Source of the DNA: Nicotiana tabacum | Taxonomy: Eukaryota; Streptophyta; Magnoliopsida; Solanales; Solanaceae | Direction: 5' to 3' | Assembly: GCF_000715075.1 (NCBI RefSeq) | Contig: NC_134097.1 | Span: forward strand, 68,791,190 to 68,855,189 | Length of the DNA: 64,000 nucleotides | In this document: one piece after another, positions 32,741 through 45,118 of the stretch | Position numbering within the stretch: the stretch's first letter is position 1 | How the letters are laid out: each line of letters starts with the position of its first letter | Translations under genes and position numbers: made by a program | The notes under the pieces: model-generated | The model's input: the letters and a program-made list of their open reading frames with translations, nothing else | What the model was told of the DNA's origin: nothing | Databases searched by the model: none

Positions 32741-34769
32741 TTACGGTCAAACCTGTTTGGTGCTTGCCTTTCCTTGCGGTGGGTTTCTCTGAAACAAACG
32801 AAATTTCCTGCCCCTGTTTCAAATCAGAGAAAAATCTTGTCAGTTTAAAATATGGTGGTTGGTTTGTAGCCTTGACTTTGAGGGCGATTGCTCCTCCACT
32901 TCCCATGATAACTTTGACTTCCACTCGAAGAACTTGCTAACCACTTTCTCTATCATCCTTATCACAAAAAATACCTCTTCTCCGTTCAGACCCAATACCC
33001 TCTATCCGTTGCATTGCTCATGAACTGATATTTACCAAACCTTTGTGTCTCGCATGAATCCCAAAGAACGTCAATTGCCACCCACTCAGTGCGCATGCTG
33101 TTCTTTCTTGACTTAAACCACTGGCCTTGGCCTTGAGGCCTATTGCTCCTTCACTTGCCATGATAACTTTGATTTCCGCTTGGAAGACCTTGCTTGTCGT
33201 TGGTTAACCATTATCTCTGTCAACCACATCACAGAGAATACCTTTGATCCGTTCACCCAACATTCTCTATCTGTTGCATTGTTCATGAATTGATATATAC
33301 CAAGCATTTGTATTTCACATGAATCCCAAAGCATGTTGATTGTTAACAACTCAGTGCGCACGTTGTTATTTCTTGACTTATGCCACTTTGATGTTCTAGC
33401 CATATTCCGTTTTGTACAATTGAAAAGTTGGTAGCAAATTTTGAAGTCATTTCTCACTTGTTCTAACCAAATAGACTCAAGAAGAGGAAGTAAACAAAAC
33501 AAAAGGAACAGAGTAAGGACAATGGAAAGAGATGATTCCTAACAAGAAAACTAGACACTTATCAGATGTAGATACCAACTCTAATGAATGTGACATCCAC
33601 CTTTGGATTAAATGGCCTAATCTGCCAAGCAAGTCCGATGTTCAACTCTTATTGTACCTCTTCGCCGTGAAACTGGGCTTCAATGCTCCGATTTTCCAAT
33701 CTGATTCACGATCCTTACTCGACTTGTAGTGCCCGAAGGGTTTTCACCATCAAGCCTCTCTCATTTTGTTCTTTCTCTCAACTTACTGTCGCCTTATGGT
33801 ACCTGTAAAGGTTTTCACCGATAAGACTCTCTCATTTTGTTCTTTCTCTCAACTTATTGTCGCCTTATGGTGCCTATGAAGGTTTTCACCGATAAGACTC
33901 TCTCATTTTTGTTTTCCTTGTGTAGAATGGAGTGTTGCCCCTGATATGAATCATACCTCTAACTCGCTTGCCTTGGAACTACACAAAGATTGATCGGAAA
34001 GTCTTTCTTTGGACCGTAATGTGGGCTTTTGCATGGGGTTAGAAATAAAGAGTATCATAAAGGCTCAAAAACAGCTTAAAAGGGCTTAAATTTACAACTT
34101 TTGGAATCAGATCTCTTTTAACAACCACAACTTCTGCCCCAGTTTCTTTGCTTGGGGACTTTTGGATTTTTATTTTGATGAGACCGAACCGTGAGGCTGC
34201 CTACGTATCCTTAAAAGGAATCAGGTCGAACATAGTTCAGGTCATAGGAATTTACTTTGTTTGTTGTGATTTTTCTTTTTTTTTTCTTTCTCTTCTTTTC
34301 TTCTTTTTGTTTTTTCTTTTGTTGTTTTTTCCTCTATTTTTCTTTTTTTTCCTTTTCTTTTCATTCTTTTCTTTCTCTCTTCATTCTTTTCTTTCTCTTT
34401 TCATTCTTTTCTTTGTCCTTTTTTTTCTTTGTCCTTAACTTACATTTTGCGCTTGCGTTTCTGAACTTTACCACTGATTCCAAAAGAAGGGTGAAAATAG
34501 AAAATGACATTAAACAGATGGTGAAAGGGTTTAGACAACAAAACAAACAAACTAAACTGGGGTTACAAACCTAGACAACACTAAATGGGCTATTATGACT
34601 AAACAAACTAAGAAAAATAAAAGGATAGAAGGGTTTGAGTCATAAGACAATATCCGGATACAACCCTAAACTAACCCGAATAGCAGAAATGACAACAAAA
34701 TAAACCACCAAAACTCCTCCCTGGATAACCAAGAAAGGAGCGTCTTTCCAATCATCAAAACTCAACATC
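32741..34769. other. 3' UTR of unit B between array and gag
   Basis: Matches unit A 21596-24045, including the ~255-bp duplication (32870-33385), three ~72-bp copies (33727-33910), the CCTACGTATC motif near 34193-34209 and the pyrimidine run 34265-34430. The integrase remnant of unit A is missing, deleted around 34490-34505 between two GAAAAT words. Confidence 0.75.
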
Positions 34770-36610
34770 TTAGCCACTGACTTCTGCATCAACGATACTA
34801 GGACCTTCACAAGTTTCCATCACATTGTTCTTAACAAATTGCCTTTGGGTTCCCTTTGCCTGCTCGTTCTTAGGATCAACCTCTGATAGCACTGAAAGCT
34901 TCGTAGCACGTGGACCTCCTAGGATCCCAGAAGAATTCTCACATTCCTTTTCAAAATAAATCATCCCCACCATATGCGTCTCATTATGCACAGGTGACGG
35001 ACTTTGGCTAGTGTCTGCTGCGTCTGGATTTTGCACGACAATGTCGCCTGCATCAATAAGCTTCTGAATCGCGTTCTTCAGATTCCAACACTTCTCTATG
35101 TCATGCCCCGAGGCATCTGAACAATATGCGCACCTTTGAGAAAAATCAAACTTGTTTGGAAGAGAGTTTGGCATTTTTACCTGGATCGGCTTTAACATGT
35201 CCAATTTCCTTAGCCTCTGGAACAGACTGGCATATGACTCTCCCAATGGAGTGAAGGTTTTCTTCTTCCGCAACCTCTCATTCTTAAATACTTGATTGGG
35301 CCGGAAACCTGATCCAGGGGGGCTTCGGTAGGCTCGTGGGGGTAGATAGGCATTTTGTGGAGCTGGGTACTGGGAGAGTGATACACGACTTTGGGAGTTC
35401 TGTGGAGAGAAGTGGCATTGGGGAGGATCATCTGGTGCATAAGGATATCCACGGGGACAATGGTGAGGCTGGAAGTGTTGATCGAGAAAACCCATTGGAT
35501 CATCTTTTCTGTTTCTCTTTCTTCCACCCAAGTTTACTGGGATGTTCTAAATGTTTTTCGAATAACTCATGATTTTGCCTGACTTGATTCCCTCTTATAC
35601 TAGCTCCCCCATTTTTAACATATCATTGAAAGGCTTCCCAAGGGCCGGGATCAAATGACTGAAGTAGGTGGGCCCCTGGGCTTGTAGGAAAAACTCAACC
35701 ATTTCTTCTTTACCAATAGGGGTATTGACTCGAGCAACCTGCTCCCTCCATCTGAGCCCAAACTCTCTAAAGCTTTCCTCCGACTTCTTTCCCATTCTAG
35801 ATATGGAGGAGCAGTCTGGGGTAACGCCTGATTTGTATTGAAAGTATTGAACAAACTCTTGAGCCATGTCACCCAATGTAGGCCACTTACCAACATCTTG
35901 ACGAGCATGCCAGTCCATAGCTGCCTCAGTCAGGCTCTCACTGAAATACGCCATTATCAAGTCATCTTTCTCTCCAACACCTCTCATTTCACTGCAATAA
36001 ACCTTCAGGTGGGCTACCGGATCCCTAAACCCATCATACAAGTTAAATTTTGGCACTTTAAACCCCGCGGGCATGCGAACGTTGAGGGACACAGACAGTT
36101 CTTTGTAAGCCACGCTTCCCTGGTCTCCCATTCCTCGCTTGTTCTTTAAGGACTGTTCGATGCCTTTTGGCCTCCTAGGTGCCCCATCTTTCCCTTTTCT
36201 TCCTGTGAACCTTTCCTTTTCAACATGAGGCTCATCCCTTGGACCCTGTTTGTATGAGTAGGGAGCCTTGCGGGCAACCTCTGAGGGGTAATATTGGGCA
36301 TCATGAGCTTGGAGATAAGCGGGTGGATCTGGAGAGTATGGAGGATCATCTGGCATTGTGTCCGGAGTTTGGGTAAGGGCAGCATCTAGGAAGCTAGGTG
36401 GTGGCGGGGTGGTGTCTTCCCAGTCATCCACGCCTGATACATGTCAGCCATGTGTTGTTTTAACATCTTTACCTCTTCAACCAACCCATTGTCCCGTTCA
36501 ACCAACTGCTTTCGAGCGCCAGTATCAACCAACTCAGTTTTGTTGTTGTCTGCATTGCGTTTTGACTTTATGATGCAGAGAAGAATTACCACTTTAAAAC
36601 CACAAACCAA
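34770..36610 (-). pseudogene. gag of unit B (broken, better preserved)
   Basis: The same Gag as in unit A. The N-terminal piece is 36610 to 36386; a 1-bp loss in a G run near 36408 shifts the frame. 36431 to 35595 is a 278-residue open stretch with the retrotrans_gag domain (GFKVPKFNLYDGFRDP, YFSESLTEAAMDWHARQD, EFGLRWREQVARVNTPIG). It ends at a TAA after GELV. 35531 to 34770, in the same frame after a second stop, carries the zinc knuckle CAYCSDASGHDIEKC and the C-terminus ending DAEVSG. Both stops are also in unit A. Confidence 0.88.
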
Positions 36611-36641
36611 CCACCCTTTTGGTATGAATATAACAAAATGA

Positions 36642-38855
36642 AGTCATCACGTTAGCGTTAGGGCATTTAACATAAGATAATCTCACTTTATGTGCAATGC
36701 ACCTAGCCACAGTTATCGGTTCTAAAATGACTTCGAGGGTACAAAGGTCAATTGACATCATCCCGATTTGTTCATTTCAACCTCTCTCTCTTTTTTTTTT
36801 TTTTTTTTGCTTTTTTAGCACTTGCTGGCTTGCCCATTTTCCTTCATTTCTCTTTTTCTAATCATCACTCTTTCTTTCTCTCATATCTCACATCCCACAA
36901 TTTCACCTCTTTTTTTTCTTTTCTTTTTTCTTTAAAATAAAAAAATGATTCGATCGAACCCTATGTAGGTTGCCTACGTATCATGACGCTGCATGAATCA
37001 AGCCTTTGCGCAGTTCTGGAATATCGGGAATAAAGGAAACAAACTAACATTCTTTTTCCTTTTACCTTAATGACTACTCTGACGAGAAAAGGGAGTTAAA
37101 AGAAACAAATCTTTTCTTTTTGAATTTTCTAGACTTACTGTTCTATAACCTATTCTAAACTCAAGCTTAACGTTCATATATATTTTTTCGAAACGAGTAA
37201 TGAAAAGGATAAAACAAAATGCTTTTGGATTTCAATTTTGATACCTAATAAAGAAATTCTAATGATAAACAAAAGATAAAGTATTTTTTTCTATGTACAA
37301 TATCCTAAATTTCTAATAAAAATAAAAGAATTTTTTTTCATTTTCACTAATTTCCCAAAGAAACACCTCAAAAGAATATCTTTTTGGATTTTGGAATTAA
37401 CACCTTAAAGAAAGCTTTTAAAGAAGTACTAAAAGAAAATTCTCTTTTTTGGAATTTGGTCCTAATATACTAAAGGAAACATAAAAACAATTCATTTTAA
37501 GTCCTAGATATTAATTATCTAAAGGAAAAACAACCTCAAATTTTTTTCATTTCTAGAATTAGTATTCTAAAGAAAATTTATAACGAAATATAAAATGCAA
37601 CATCTCTTCTTTTTTTTGGATTTTTGAGTTACAACATATTTTTCAAATATAAAGCAGAAAATACAATAACAAAAGGCTTGACATTACTGTACAAAACTAG
37701 AAAGTAAAAGACGACACAAAATGAAGAACATACACAAAACTTAAAAATAAAACAAATCTCCTCAAGCAACTCCTGACTGAGCGATCCTGACCGGGGTGTC
37801 TGTCATGCTCAAACTTCGGTAAATAAATCCACACCTGTATGAGAAAACTTTAAATTAACACTATGTGAGACAATAACACTCCCTACTGGACACATGTAAG
37901 ACATGGTTGAGGCTATTTTTGCAAACAGGCTTATTTGGCCAAAAGGTGGCTAGAAGTGCAAAATTTGGCTATGATCCCGCAAAGCCAAGAACCTAAGATT
38001 TACTAGGAAGACCGGACCCTATGTGGGTTGCCTACGTATCACGCCCCGAAAGACGAGAATCAGGTATGCGTAGTTCGGGCAGATTGGATACGGGCGAGAA
38101 TAATAAAAAACAACTGACATATAAAAAACACATTTTTTCTTTCTTTTTTTCCAAAAAATGATGAAACATATAAAATCTTTTTGGATTTTCTTTTCTTTTT
38201 TTCGATTTTTGATTTTTGAAAAATGATAAAAAGTGCAAAATCTTTTTGAAGTTTCCATGCTCTTTTTCTTAATAAACTGTAACAAGAAATATAATTGGGC
38301 CCTACTCGCTTCATCCTCACACTTCAGCCTCTCTTTTTTTCTTTTTTTTTTCAATCGCCCTCAATTATCATTGGTCTGCCAAATGACCCCTTTTACCCTT
38401 GAAGGAATGCAACATGTAGCACATAGGATGCATCAAGATGGTCTGTTATTTCGGGTACACCTGTCCTAGACGGACCCAACCCATGTGTTGAGTCCCCTAA
38501 GTCAAATGCACATGATGCAAACAAGCGTTCTTACTAAGGATCCGACATGAAGCTGTGTTTTTCTAGGTTTAAATCCTGGGGTTTATTGTTCTAGACCTGG
38601 CTTACCCGAACGGACAACTCGAGCCGAGGGGGGCAGTGTACCGGGAATACAGAAGCTTCACCGGCTTTGCAACTTGTCTGAACCTCGTTCTAAATTTGGA
38701 ATATGACTCTAACAAAAAAGAAATCACACGAAGTGCACACTTCTTCATGATTTAGAAGACTCAGAGAGAAGAGGGATTTCGCAACAGTTAATATACAGTT
38801 CACGGAATATCTAAGCTCGAATTCATAAACCCTGAACCAGAAATTCTGGGTTCGT
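36642..38855 (-). other. 5' leader of unit B
   Basis: Non-coding counterpart of 25945-28134, with CCTACGTATC motifs near 36964-36980 and 38023-38039 beside pyrimidine runs (36780-36930, 38130-38350). Confidence 0.65.
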
Positions 38856-38873
38856 TCCCCAGCAGAGTCGCCA
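38856..38873 (-). other. Primer-binding site of unit B
   Basis: The minus strand reads TGGCGACTCTGCTGGGGA, four bases inside LTR3. Confidence 0.8.
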
Positions 38874-38877
38874 GAGC

Positions 38878-41374
38878 TGTCACACCTCCTTTTTTACCAC
38901 ACCCGCGAGAAGGGTGTATAAGAGAGTTTTTCCAATTAAAGGACAATCGTAACGGGATTATTTTATTTAAAGATTCAGAGTCGCCACTTGGGAGATTTGT
39001 GGTGTCCCAAGTCACCGGTTCAAATTCCGAATCGAGGAAAGATTGACTCTGTATTACAGTCCGCGAACACAGAAATCCAGATAAGGAATTCTGTTAACCT
39101 GGGAGAAGGTGTTAGGCATTACCGAGTTCCCTGGTTCTAGCACGGTCCTCAACTATTACAATTGGCCTATTATTTGATTTTAAAATACTTTTGAACCTAT
39201 GTGCATTTTAACTTTAAACCGCTTTTAATTACTTTAAGAAAGATTTCAACGCCATCTAAAATATGTCTTGAACCACGCCACATGAAATGCACTCGCGGTC
39301 CACGACACATTTTATTTAGTGTTGTTGAGATTTTGATTTGGGTCACATGAAATGCACACCCGAGTTTTGGAAATTAGGCATCATAACTATGTCACGGGAA
39401 CCATACCCATAGTCACGATGTTTTATTAATCGCGTCTAAAGCCAGCTACGATGTTCATACCTTGGAAACCAAACTTCCTTTTTTATTTTTCACAACGTCC
39501 CTGAGATAATTCGATTAACACAAGAAGACAAACTCTTTAATAATCCTCTAAATGTGTGAATATATATTCGGACAACAGTGAGAAGAATTAACCTCATTCT
39601 GCCCAAAAAATATTCAAACTAGAGGAAGACTAAATGCATGTTTAACAAAATTTAAGAGCAGTACAACAATCCGAGATACAAAAAGAGCTACTACTATAAA
39701 ATAAATGGATTAACATGTTCAATAAATATTAGAGATATGATCAACAGTGAAATATGCAAAAGTTGTATCATGCAAAATAGCAAACTCCATCCCATACCTC
39801 CCCACCTCATAATTGCACTGCTTATAAATAAGATGAAAAAAGAAGAAGTTATATCTGAAGCAACAAGCTGAAAAAGATAAAGATGAACCAAGTAAACAAC
39901 AAAACCTACTAATTGGAATAACCATACTTTACTGTTCCATTACACGAAATTCGGTACTCAGTCAAAACCAAAAAGAAGTGACTTTATTTAATGGTGATGA
40001 AGTAATTACAATGAGTGACCTTTGCAGGCTTGCGTAATTTGACTGTGGACATTATTATTAATACGCAAAAAGAGTAGAAGGGAAACAGATAAAATCATGG
40101 GATCTGCATTTTATTTGGAAGTCGACGTGTATGTAACTAGTGATAAAATTTTAATCTTCAACAATCAACCATAGATTTCTTATATTTTCTCTTTTGAACA
40201 AGTTTTTTATTCGTTTTTCAGTACAACCAACAACATTTGCCAGAAAAGTGAAAAAAAATCCATAAAGCAACGCAGAGAAAAACATCAAGGATTTGAATAT
40301 GTCAACAAAAAAAAAAGAATTTTATTAAGATATTTAAACATAAGAACCTGCGTGGTCTTCATTTTTAGCTAACATCAAAGAAGAAGCAGCCGAAAATCAA
40401 CAGCAATCAACAATGAATAATAATCCAGTTTTTTCTGAAATTTTTCTTTTGAATATTTGAAGACAAGACCTCGGATAGAACCTCTCACCGGCGGTCAGAT
40501 CTGGAGGAACCAAACGGAGTTCATGAAGGTTGCCGGAATTCTTAGGGGGCTTTTTTTTATTTGGTCAGAGGGAGGGAGTAGCGCTGATCTCTTCGTTCCT
40601 CCTGATGGGATTTTTTTATCTTATTTTTTATAGAAGAGGCAACGTCTTTTTTGAAGAGATGGTCTCCTTCTCTGTTGAAAATGAGAGATGGTGAGAAAGA
40701 GAGTAGTCTCCTTTCTTAGGAGGTAACGACGGATAGGTGTATTTTAGCTGGGATCTTTTTTAGGTCTCCAAAATCTGATCTCTTTTGTGCCTTAGCTCTC
40801 CTTTTATGTGAGGGATTAGGGTATAAAAAATGAAAAAGGGGTAATGGGTCAAATGGGTATTGGTATTGGAATTGGGTTGTGGTTTAGAATTGATTTGAGC
40901 CTTTAGGAATTGGCCCAATTTTAGAAGAAACAAGACCAAAAATACATTCTTCCTAATTTCCTCTTCTCCTTTTTCTTTTATTTAATTAATTAATTAAAAA
41001 TCCTAGATTATCTAAAAATATGAAATTAAACTAATTAACTAACTATAAAAATTATAAAAGCATGCTTCATCCTAAATTAAAAGAGAAAAAATCAATAAAA
41101 GGAAAAAGTGTAAAAATAAGTATTTTTGTGATTTTTAATTTTTATAAAATAAGTAACTATCGATTAATCCTAAAAATTTAAAAATAAAGCCTAAATCCAT
41201 GCGTGATATTTTTGGTATTTTTCATAATTTAAATAAGACTTAAACATGCAAGAAAATGCAAACAATTAATAAAAATTCTATGAAAAATCTACGAACATTG
41301 CAAATAGTGGGAAAACACTATTTTCTTGAATTTATGGGACTAAACTCACATAGGGCAAAAATCACGTGCTCACA
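38878..41374 (-). repeat. LTR3 (5' LTR of tandem element, 2,497 bp)
   Basis: Ends TGTCACACC and GTGCTCACA on the plus strand. PBS on the left, host element with ACCTC on the right. Same length as LTR1. Confidence 0.92.
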
Positions 41375-42116
41375 ACCTCGATGGAGTAGTAATGAGGAAC
41401 AATCAAGACACCTACTGGACTAATATCCTAAACAAGTATAGTGTAGAAACGACAGAGTACGATATCTATATAAAGACTGCGCATAGTGATAAAATATTAC
41501 AATAATTTCAGTATGAAAAGGAAGCAACAACTAACAGCGGAACACTGTAATAATGACACAGTAGGATGAGCAGAACATAGTTTAAAATTTGGTGAGCACA
41601 GATAGAGGAAAGGCAAGTAACAACTCAACAAACACGACCGTTTTCACACCAGTCTCCAGCCAATAACCATTCACGAGGTACCGAACCTCAGAATATTCAC
41701 ATTTTATGGGTTCCAAATTTCGGACCCTAAATACTCGGCATCCTGTGCCCTCTTTACCAATTTAATACTCACCAATATCAAGATTCATCCTTTTAGCCGA
41801 TAAGAGTGATTAACTATGTGCATGCTTGTGCAAGTGTTCTAACATAGTTCATGCTAGCTGATAAGTATAGAAAAGGAACGAACATCACATAGAATGTTTT
41901 TCCACAATTTCCATGAAATAGAACTCACATAGGTAAGTACACCACTACACAAGTATCAATAACAAGAATGCCCCCAGGCCATCACAAGTCATCACAAATC
42001 AATCCCTAACACAACCCACCTTGTCTCGCCATATGTGCAATAATAAAGTAAGTGCCCGTCTTGTCTTGCCACACGTGCATAATAATATTCCCACCTTATC
42101 TCGCTACATGCACAAC

Positions 42117-42152
<36 letters not shown>

Positions 42153-44523
42153 TTCTCATGTGCAAATATCAAAAGTAACAATAGCATAAACCTCGTGCAA
42201 CCCAGTAACACCCGCACGACAGAAACATCATGCATCACAATAATAACAATCGCACGGCAGAAATATCGTGCATCTCAACAACAAGTACGACATCAACAAT
42301 GACAATAAATACAAGAGTACGATAAGTAAATCAACTCAAGAACTTTCGATCACAAAAAAATGGTAGAACTAGCTCACAAGGAATAACCACAATAACGAGA
42401 ACAGCTCAGCAAGGGAGAAAATAATATGTAACAACGATCCCACAATATACAGTTCAATAACAAGGGAGCTAACACGAGTCAAATAATTCCAAATAAGGAC
42501 ATATCAACTAAGATATAGGATATCTAAATTTCTTTTAAGATTGGGCAATTACGAAGAAGATACAACAAATTCACTTAAGGATAAGAAGCAGAAAGATAAT
42601 CATAACATCAATTAAGACTAAATAATTGCAGGAGAGATAATAATAATTTTAAATAAAGATAGGCAATTATAAAAAGATAGCATGACAATATAAGAGGTAA
42701 AAAAACTCCAGTTAAGTCAAATAAGAGTCAAATAAGCAATGGGTTTGGATCATGAAGCAATTAATTCTAATTAAAGCAGGTAGGGGTGAAACTAGTAATT
42801 AAGAAACCTAATCATAACAAAAACAACTTCATACTCAGTGAATATAAGGACCCAAGAACTTTAAAAGGCCAACTTTCCACAAATAAGCCCGAGCACGTGC
42901 TCGTCACCTCGCGTACACGGACTACAATTAGCATACAAGACTCAAATCTTAAGAGGTAGTTCCCCAACTCAAGGTTTGGCAACATATTTACCTCAAAAAA
43001 GACAAATCGATACTCAAAAATGAACTTCTCGGGTGAAATAATCTCCGGACGGCTCAAATCTAGCCAAAATAAGTTCAAAGCATAAATAAAACTCATAAGA
43101 AACTTTTCCGGATCCTAAAGTCTCAATCTTTATCAAAACCTAAAACCAACCCAAAAGTCGACCCCCAGAATCGCACCTCGGAACCAGATAAATTTTACAA
43201 TCCGAACACCCATTCTGATATGAGTTCAACCATACAAAAATTATTAAATTCCGATACCATTTCGCCCCTCAAATCATCGCTTTACATTTTGAAAGTTTTC
43301 TTCAAAATTCCCATTTTCCTCACTCCAAAAACACAAATTAAATGATAAAAATAAAAGTAAAATTATGGAATATAATAAATTCTAGGTGAAGAACATTTAC
43401 CCAATCGTTTTGCTTGAAAACCCTCCCAAAAAGAATCACTCAAAATCGAGCTCTAGAACTCTAAAAATGGTGAAAATGGCTAACCGTCGGAATAGAGTAC
43501 TTTTATATTCTACTCAGGTATTTGTACACCGCGATCGCGGAAGAAATAATACGATCCCGAAGAAGAAAAATGTCAACTACCCAGAATGCATTACGTGATT
43601 GCGTACAAGACAGTGTGATCGTGAAGAGGGAAAAATTCTGAGGCCAATATTGCATTATGCGACTGCGAGAGGTTGCATGCGATCGCAGAAGAGGAAGGGG
43701 ACATCGCCAGCTATTAAAACTAAGCTATGCGAACGCGGGCACTAAGATGCGAACGCAGAGAAAGGAGAAGCATATTTACGCGATCATAGACAATCCTATG
43801 CGAATTCGAAGAAGGAAATTTTTAGCCCACCAAACAAGCCTTCGCGATCGCGGCTTCACCTACGCGATCGCATAGAAAGGGACACCAAATATCAGCACAG
43901 CTATACCAAACAACGAGAAAATGGCCCGTGGCCCATCCGAAACACACCCGAGGTCTCAAATCACATCAAACAACGTCGAAACTACGAATCGTACCATGAA
44001 TCGAATTTATGAACTTTCAAATCTTCCAACTTTTAAAAATCGCGCATACACCTATCAAATCAACCCGGAATGACGCTAAATTTTGCAGACAAGTAACAAA
44101 TGACACAACGGAGCTGTTCCAACTCTCTGAATTGCATTCCAACCCAAATATCACCAAAGTGTACTATTGGTCAAACTTTTCCATCTTCCAAACTTCAACT
44201 TTTCAACTTTCACCGAAATGCTTCAAATTACCCTACGGACCTCCATATACAAATCCGCACGCACCCTAAGTCCCAAATCACCATACAAATTTGTTGAAAT
44301 TATCCAAAACACAGTCCGAAGCCGTTACACAAAAGTAAAATTCCGGTCAACTCTTACCTCTTTAACTTTCAAAGCTGAAATCTTTCTTCCAAATTGACTC
44401 TGAATCATCCGGTAACTGAACTCGACCATGCCCGAAAGTCATACCATATAATATGAAGCTGCTCAAGACCTTATTCTGCTGAACGGGACGAAATTTCTCA
44501 AAACTACCGATCAGGCCGTTACA
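41375..44523 (-). repeat. Right part of the outer 3.57-kb LTR-like element
   Basis: Continues the sequence broken at 16597: the plus strand resumes ACCTCGATGGAGTAGTAATG, matching the reverse of 50585-50630 in the second copy. A (TA)n run is at 42118-42150. Words such as GCGATCGCGG and GCGAACGCGG at 43480-43880 also occur, reversed, at 48090-48420. No gene is seen; the small frames are not conserved between the two copies as far as I can see. Confidence 0.75.
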
Positions 44524-44711
44524 GCATGAATTATAGGCACTCTTATATTACTAGTCATAATATCCATATAGATTTTCAAGGTGAATGTCATTATGTGAAC
44601 CATTAAAGTAACTAAAATTATTATAAATAAAAGTTAATTTATAGATGCACCGTCAATCTTTACGACTGCTCTTAATGAATGTAGTCCTAAACTATTGGAT
44701 TATTACATTCT
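44524..44711. repeat. Dispersed repeat, copy A, right half
   Basis: Resumes with GCATGAATTATAGGCACTCT, as does copy B at 53427. The match continues to about GGATTATTACATT (B: GGGTTATTACATC). Confidence 0.8.
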
Positions 44712-44757
44712 CTTCTATTTAAACAAGCATTCGTCTTCAAGCAAGTTAAAAAAATAT

Positions 44758-45118
44758 ACCTGACATTTCAAATAACCGTGAGTACTTGCTTTACATGTAT
44801 GCTCCGGACTCCCAAGTAGCTTTTTTAGTCGGATGGTTTCTCCATAACACTTTAACTAAAGCAACCTTCTTCGAACTCAATTGTCGCATTTGCCTTTTAA
44901 TAACTACGGTACCTCCTCATAATTCAAACTTATATCTAATTCCACTTCATATGGTTGAATTGTATGACTCGCATCATGAACGCATAAAACACAAGATGTA
45001 TAGGTGAAAGTCCTGAAGGCCAAGTAAGTCTATGTGCCACTATCCAATCCGATCCAAATATCATAACTCCTCTTATTGGAAATCTTCTAAAAGAATTTTC
45101 ACCTTTTATGAACCTCAA
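44758..45118 (-). pseudogene. Decayed chromovirus integrase C-terminus and chromodomain
   Basis: On the minus strand, 45118 to 44936 reads MRFIKGENSFRRFPIRGVMI and then AHRLTWPSGLSPIHLVFYAF, a degraded version of the integrase GPF/Y-type tail. 44920 to 44758 continues with RQMRQLSSKKVALVKVLWRN, then KKATWES and RLFEMS. This matches the pattern of the chromodomain of Tekay/Del chromoviruses (R-K-L-R-x-K ... V-K-V-x-W ... E-A-T-W-E). Stops interrupt it. It is a fragment of a different Ty3/gypsy lineage from the others in the window. Confidence 0.7.

Larger units (their letters stand above)
16598..41374 (-). mobile_element. Tandem three-LTR non-autonomous Tat/Ogre-like retroelement (24,777 bp)
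   Basis: Structure in window order: LTR1 16598-19094, internal A 19095-28156, LTR2 28157-30650, internal B 30651-38877, LTR3 38878-41374. A single perfect 5-bp target duplication ACCTC flanks the whole array (16593-16597 and 41375-41379). The LTRs begin TGTGAGCACGTGAT and end GGTGTGACA on the minus strand. Each internal unit has a PBS, a leader, a broken gag and a 3' UTR with tandem arrays, but no pol. It would have needed enzymes from a partner element. The outer host sequence is the 3.57-kb LTR-like element. Confidence 0.9.
16176..44523 (-). mobile_element. Outer ~3.57-kb non-coding LTR-like element, split by a 24.8-kb insertion
   Basis: The segment starts TGTCACGGCCC and ends GGCCGTTACA, so both ends are inverted versions of TGTNACGGCC. 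It is flanked by GTATG (16171-16175) and GCATG (44524-44528), a 5-bp target duplication with one mismatch. The uninterrupted copy B at 53430 shows the empty site. Excluding the inner retroelement and its duplicated ACCTC, the length is about 3,566 bp. It has no coding capacity, PBS or PPT that I can see. Its sequence matches the 47387-51012 element in reverse orientation. A solo LTR is the likeliest identity. Confidence 0.8.

Noticed and set aside
16598..41374. Two separate retrotransposon insertions next to each other
   Set aside because: There are three LTRs and not four, and the single duplicated ACCTC lies only at the outer ends.
42021..42302. 93-residue plus-strand frame with a (IY)n core
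   Set aside because: The core is the (TA)n run at 42118-42150, and the rest is within a non-coding LTR-like element.
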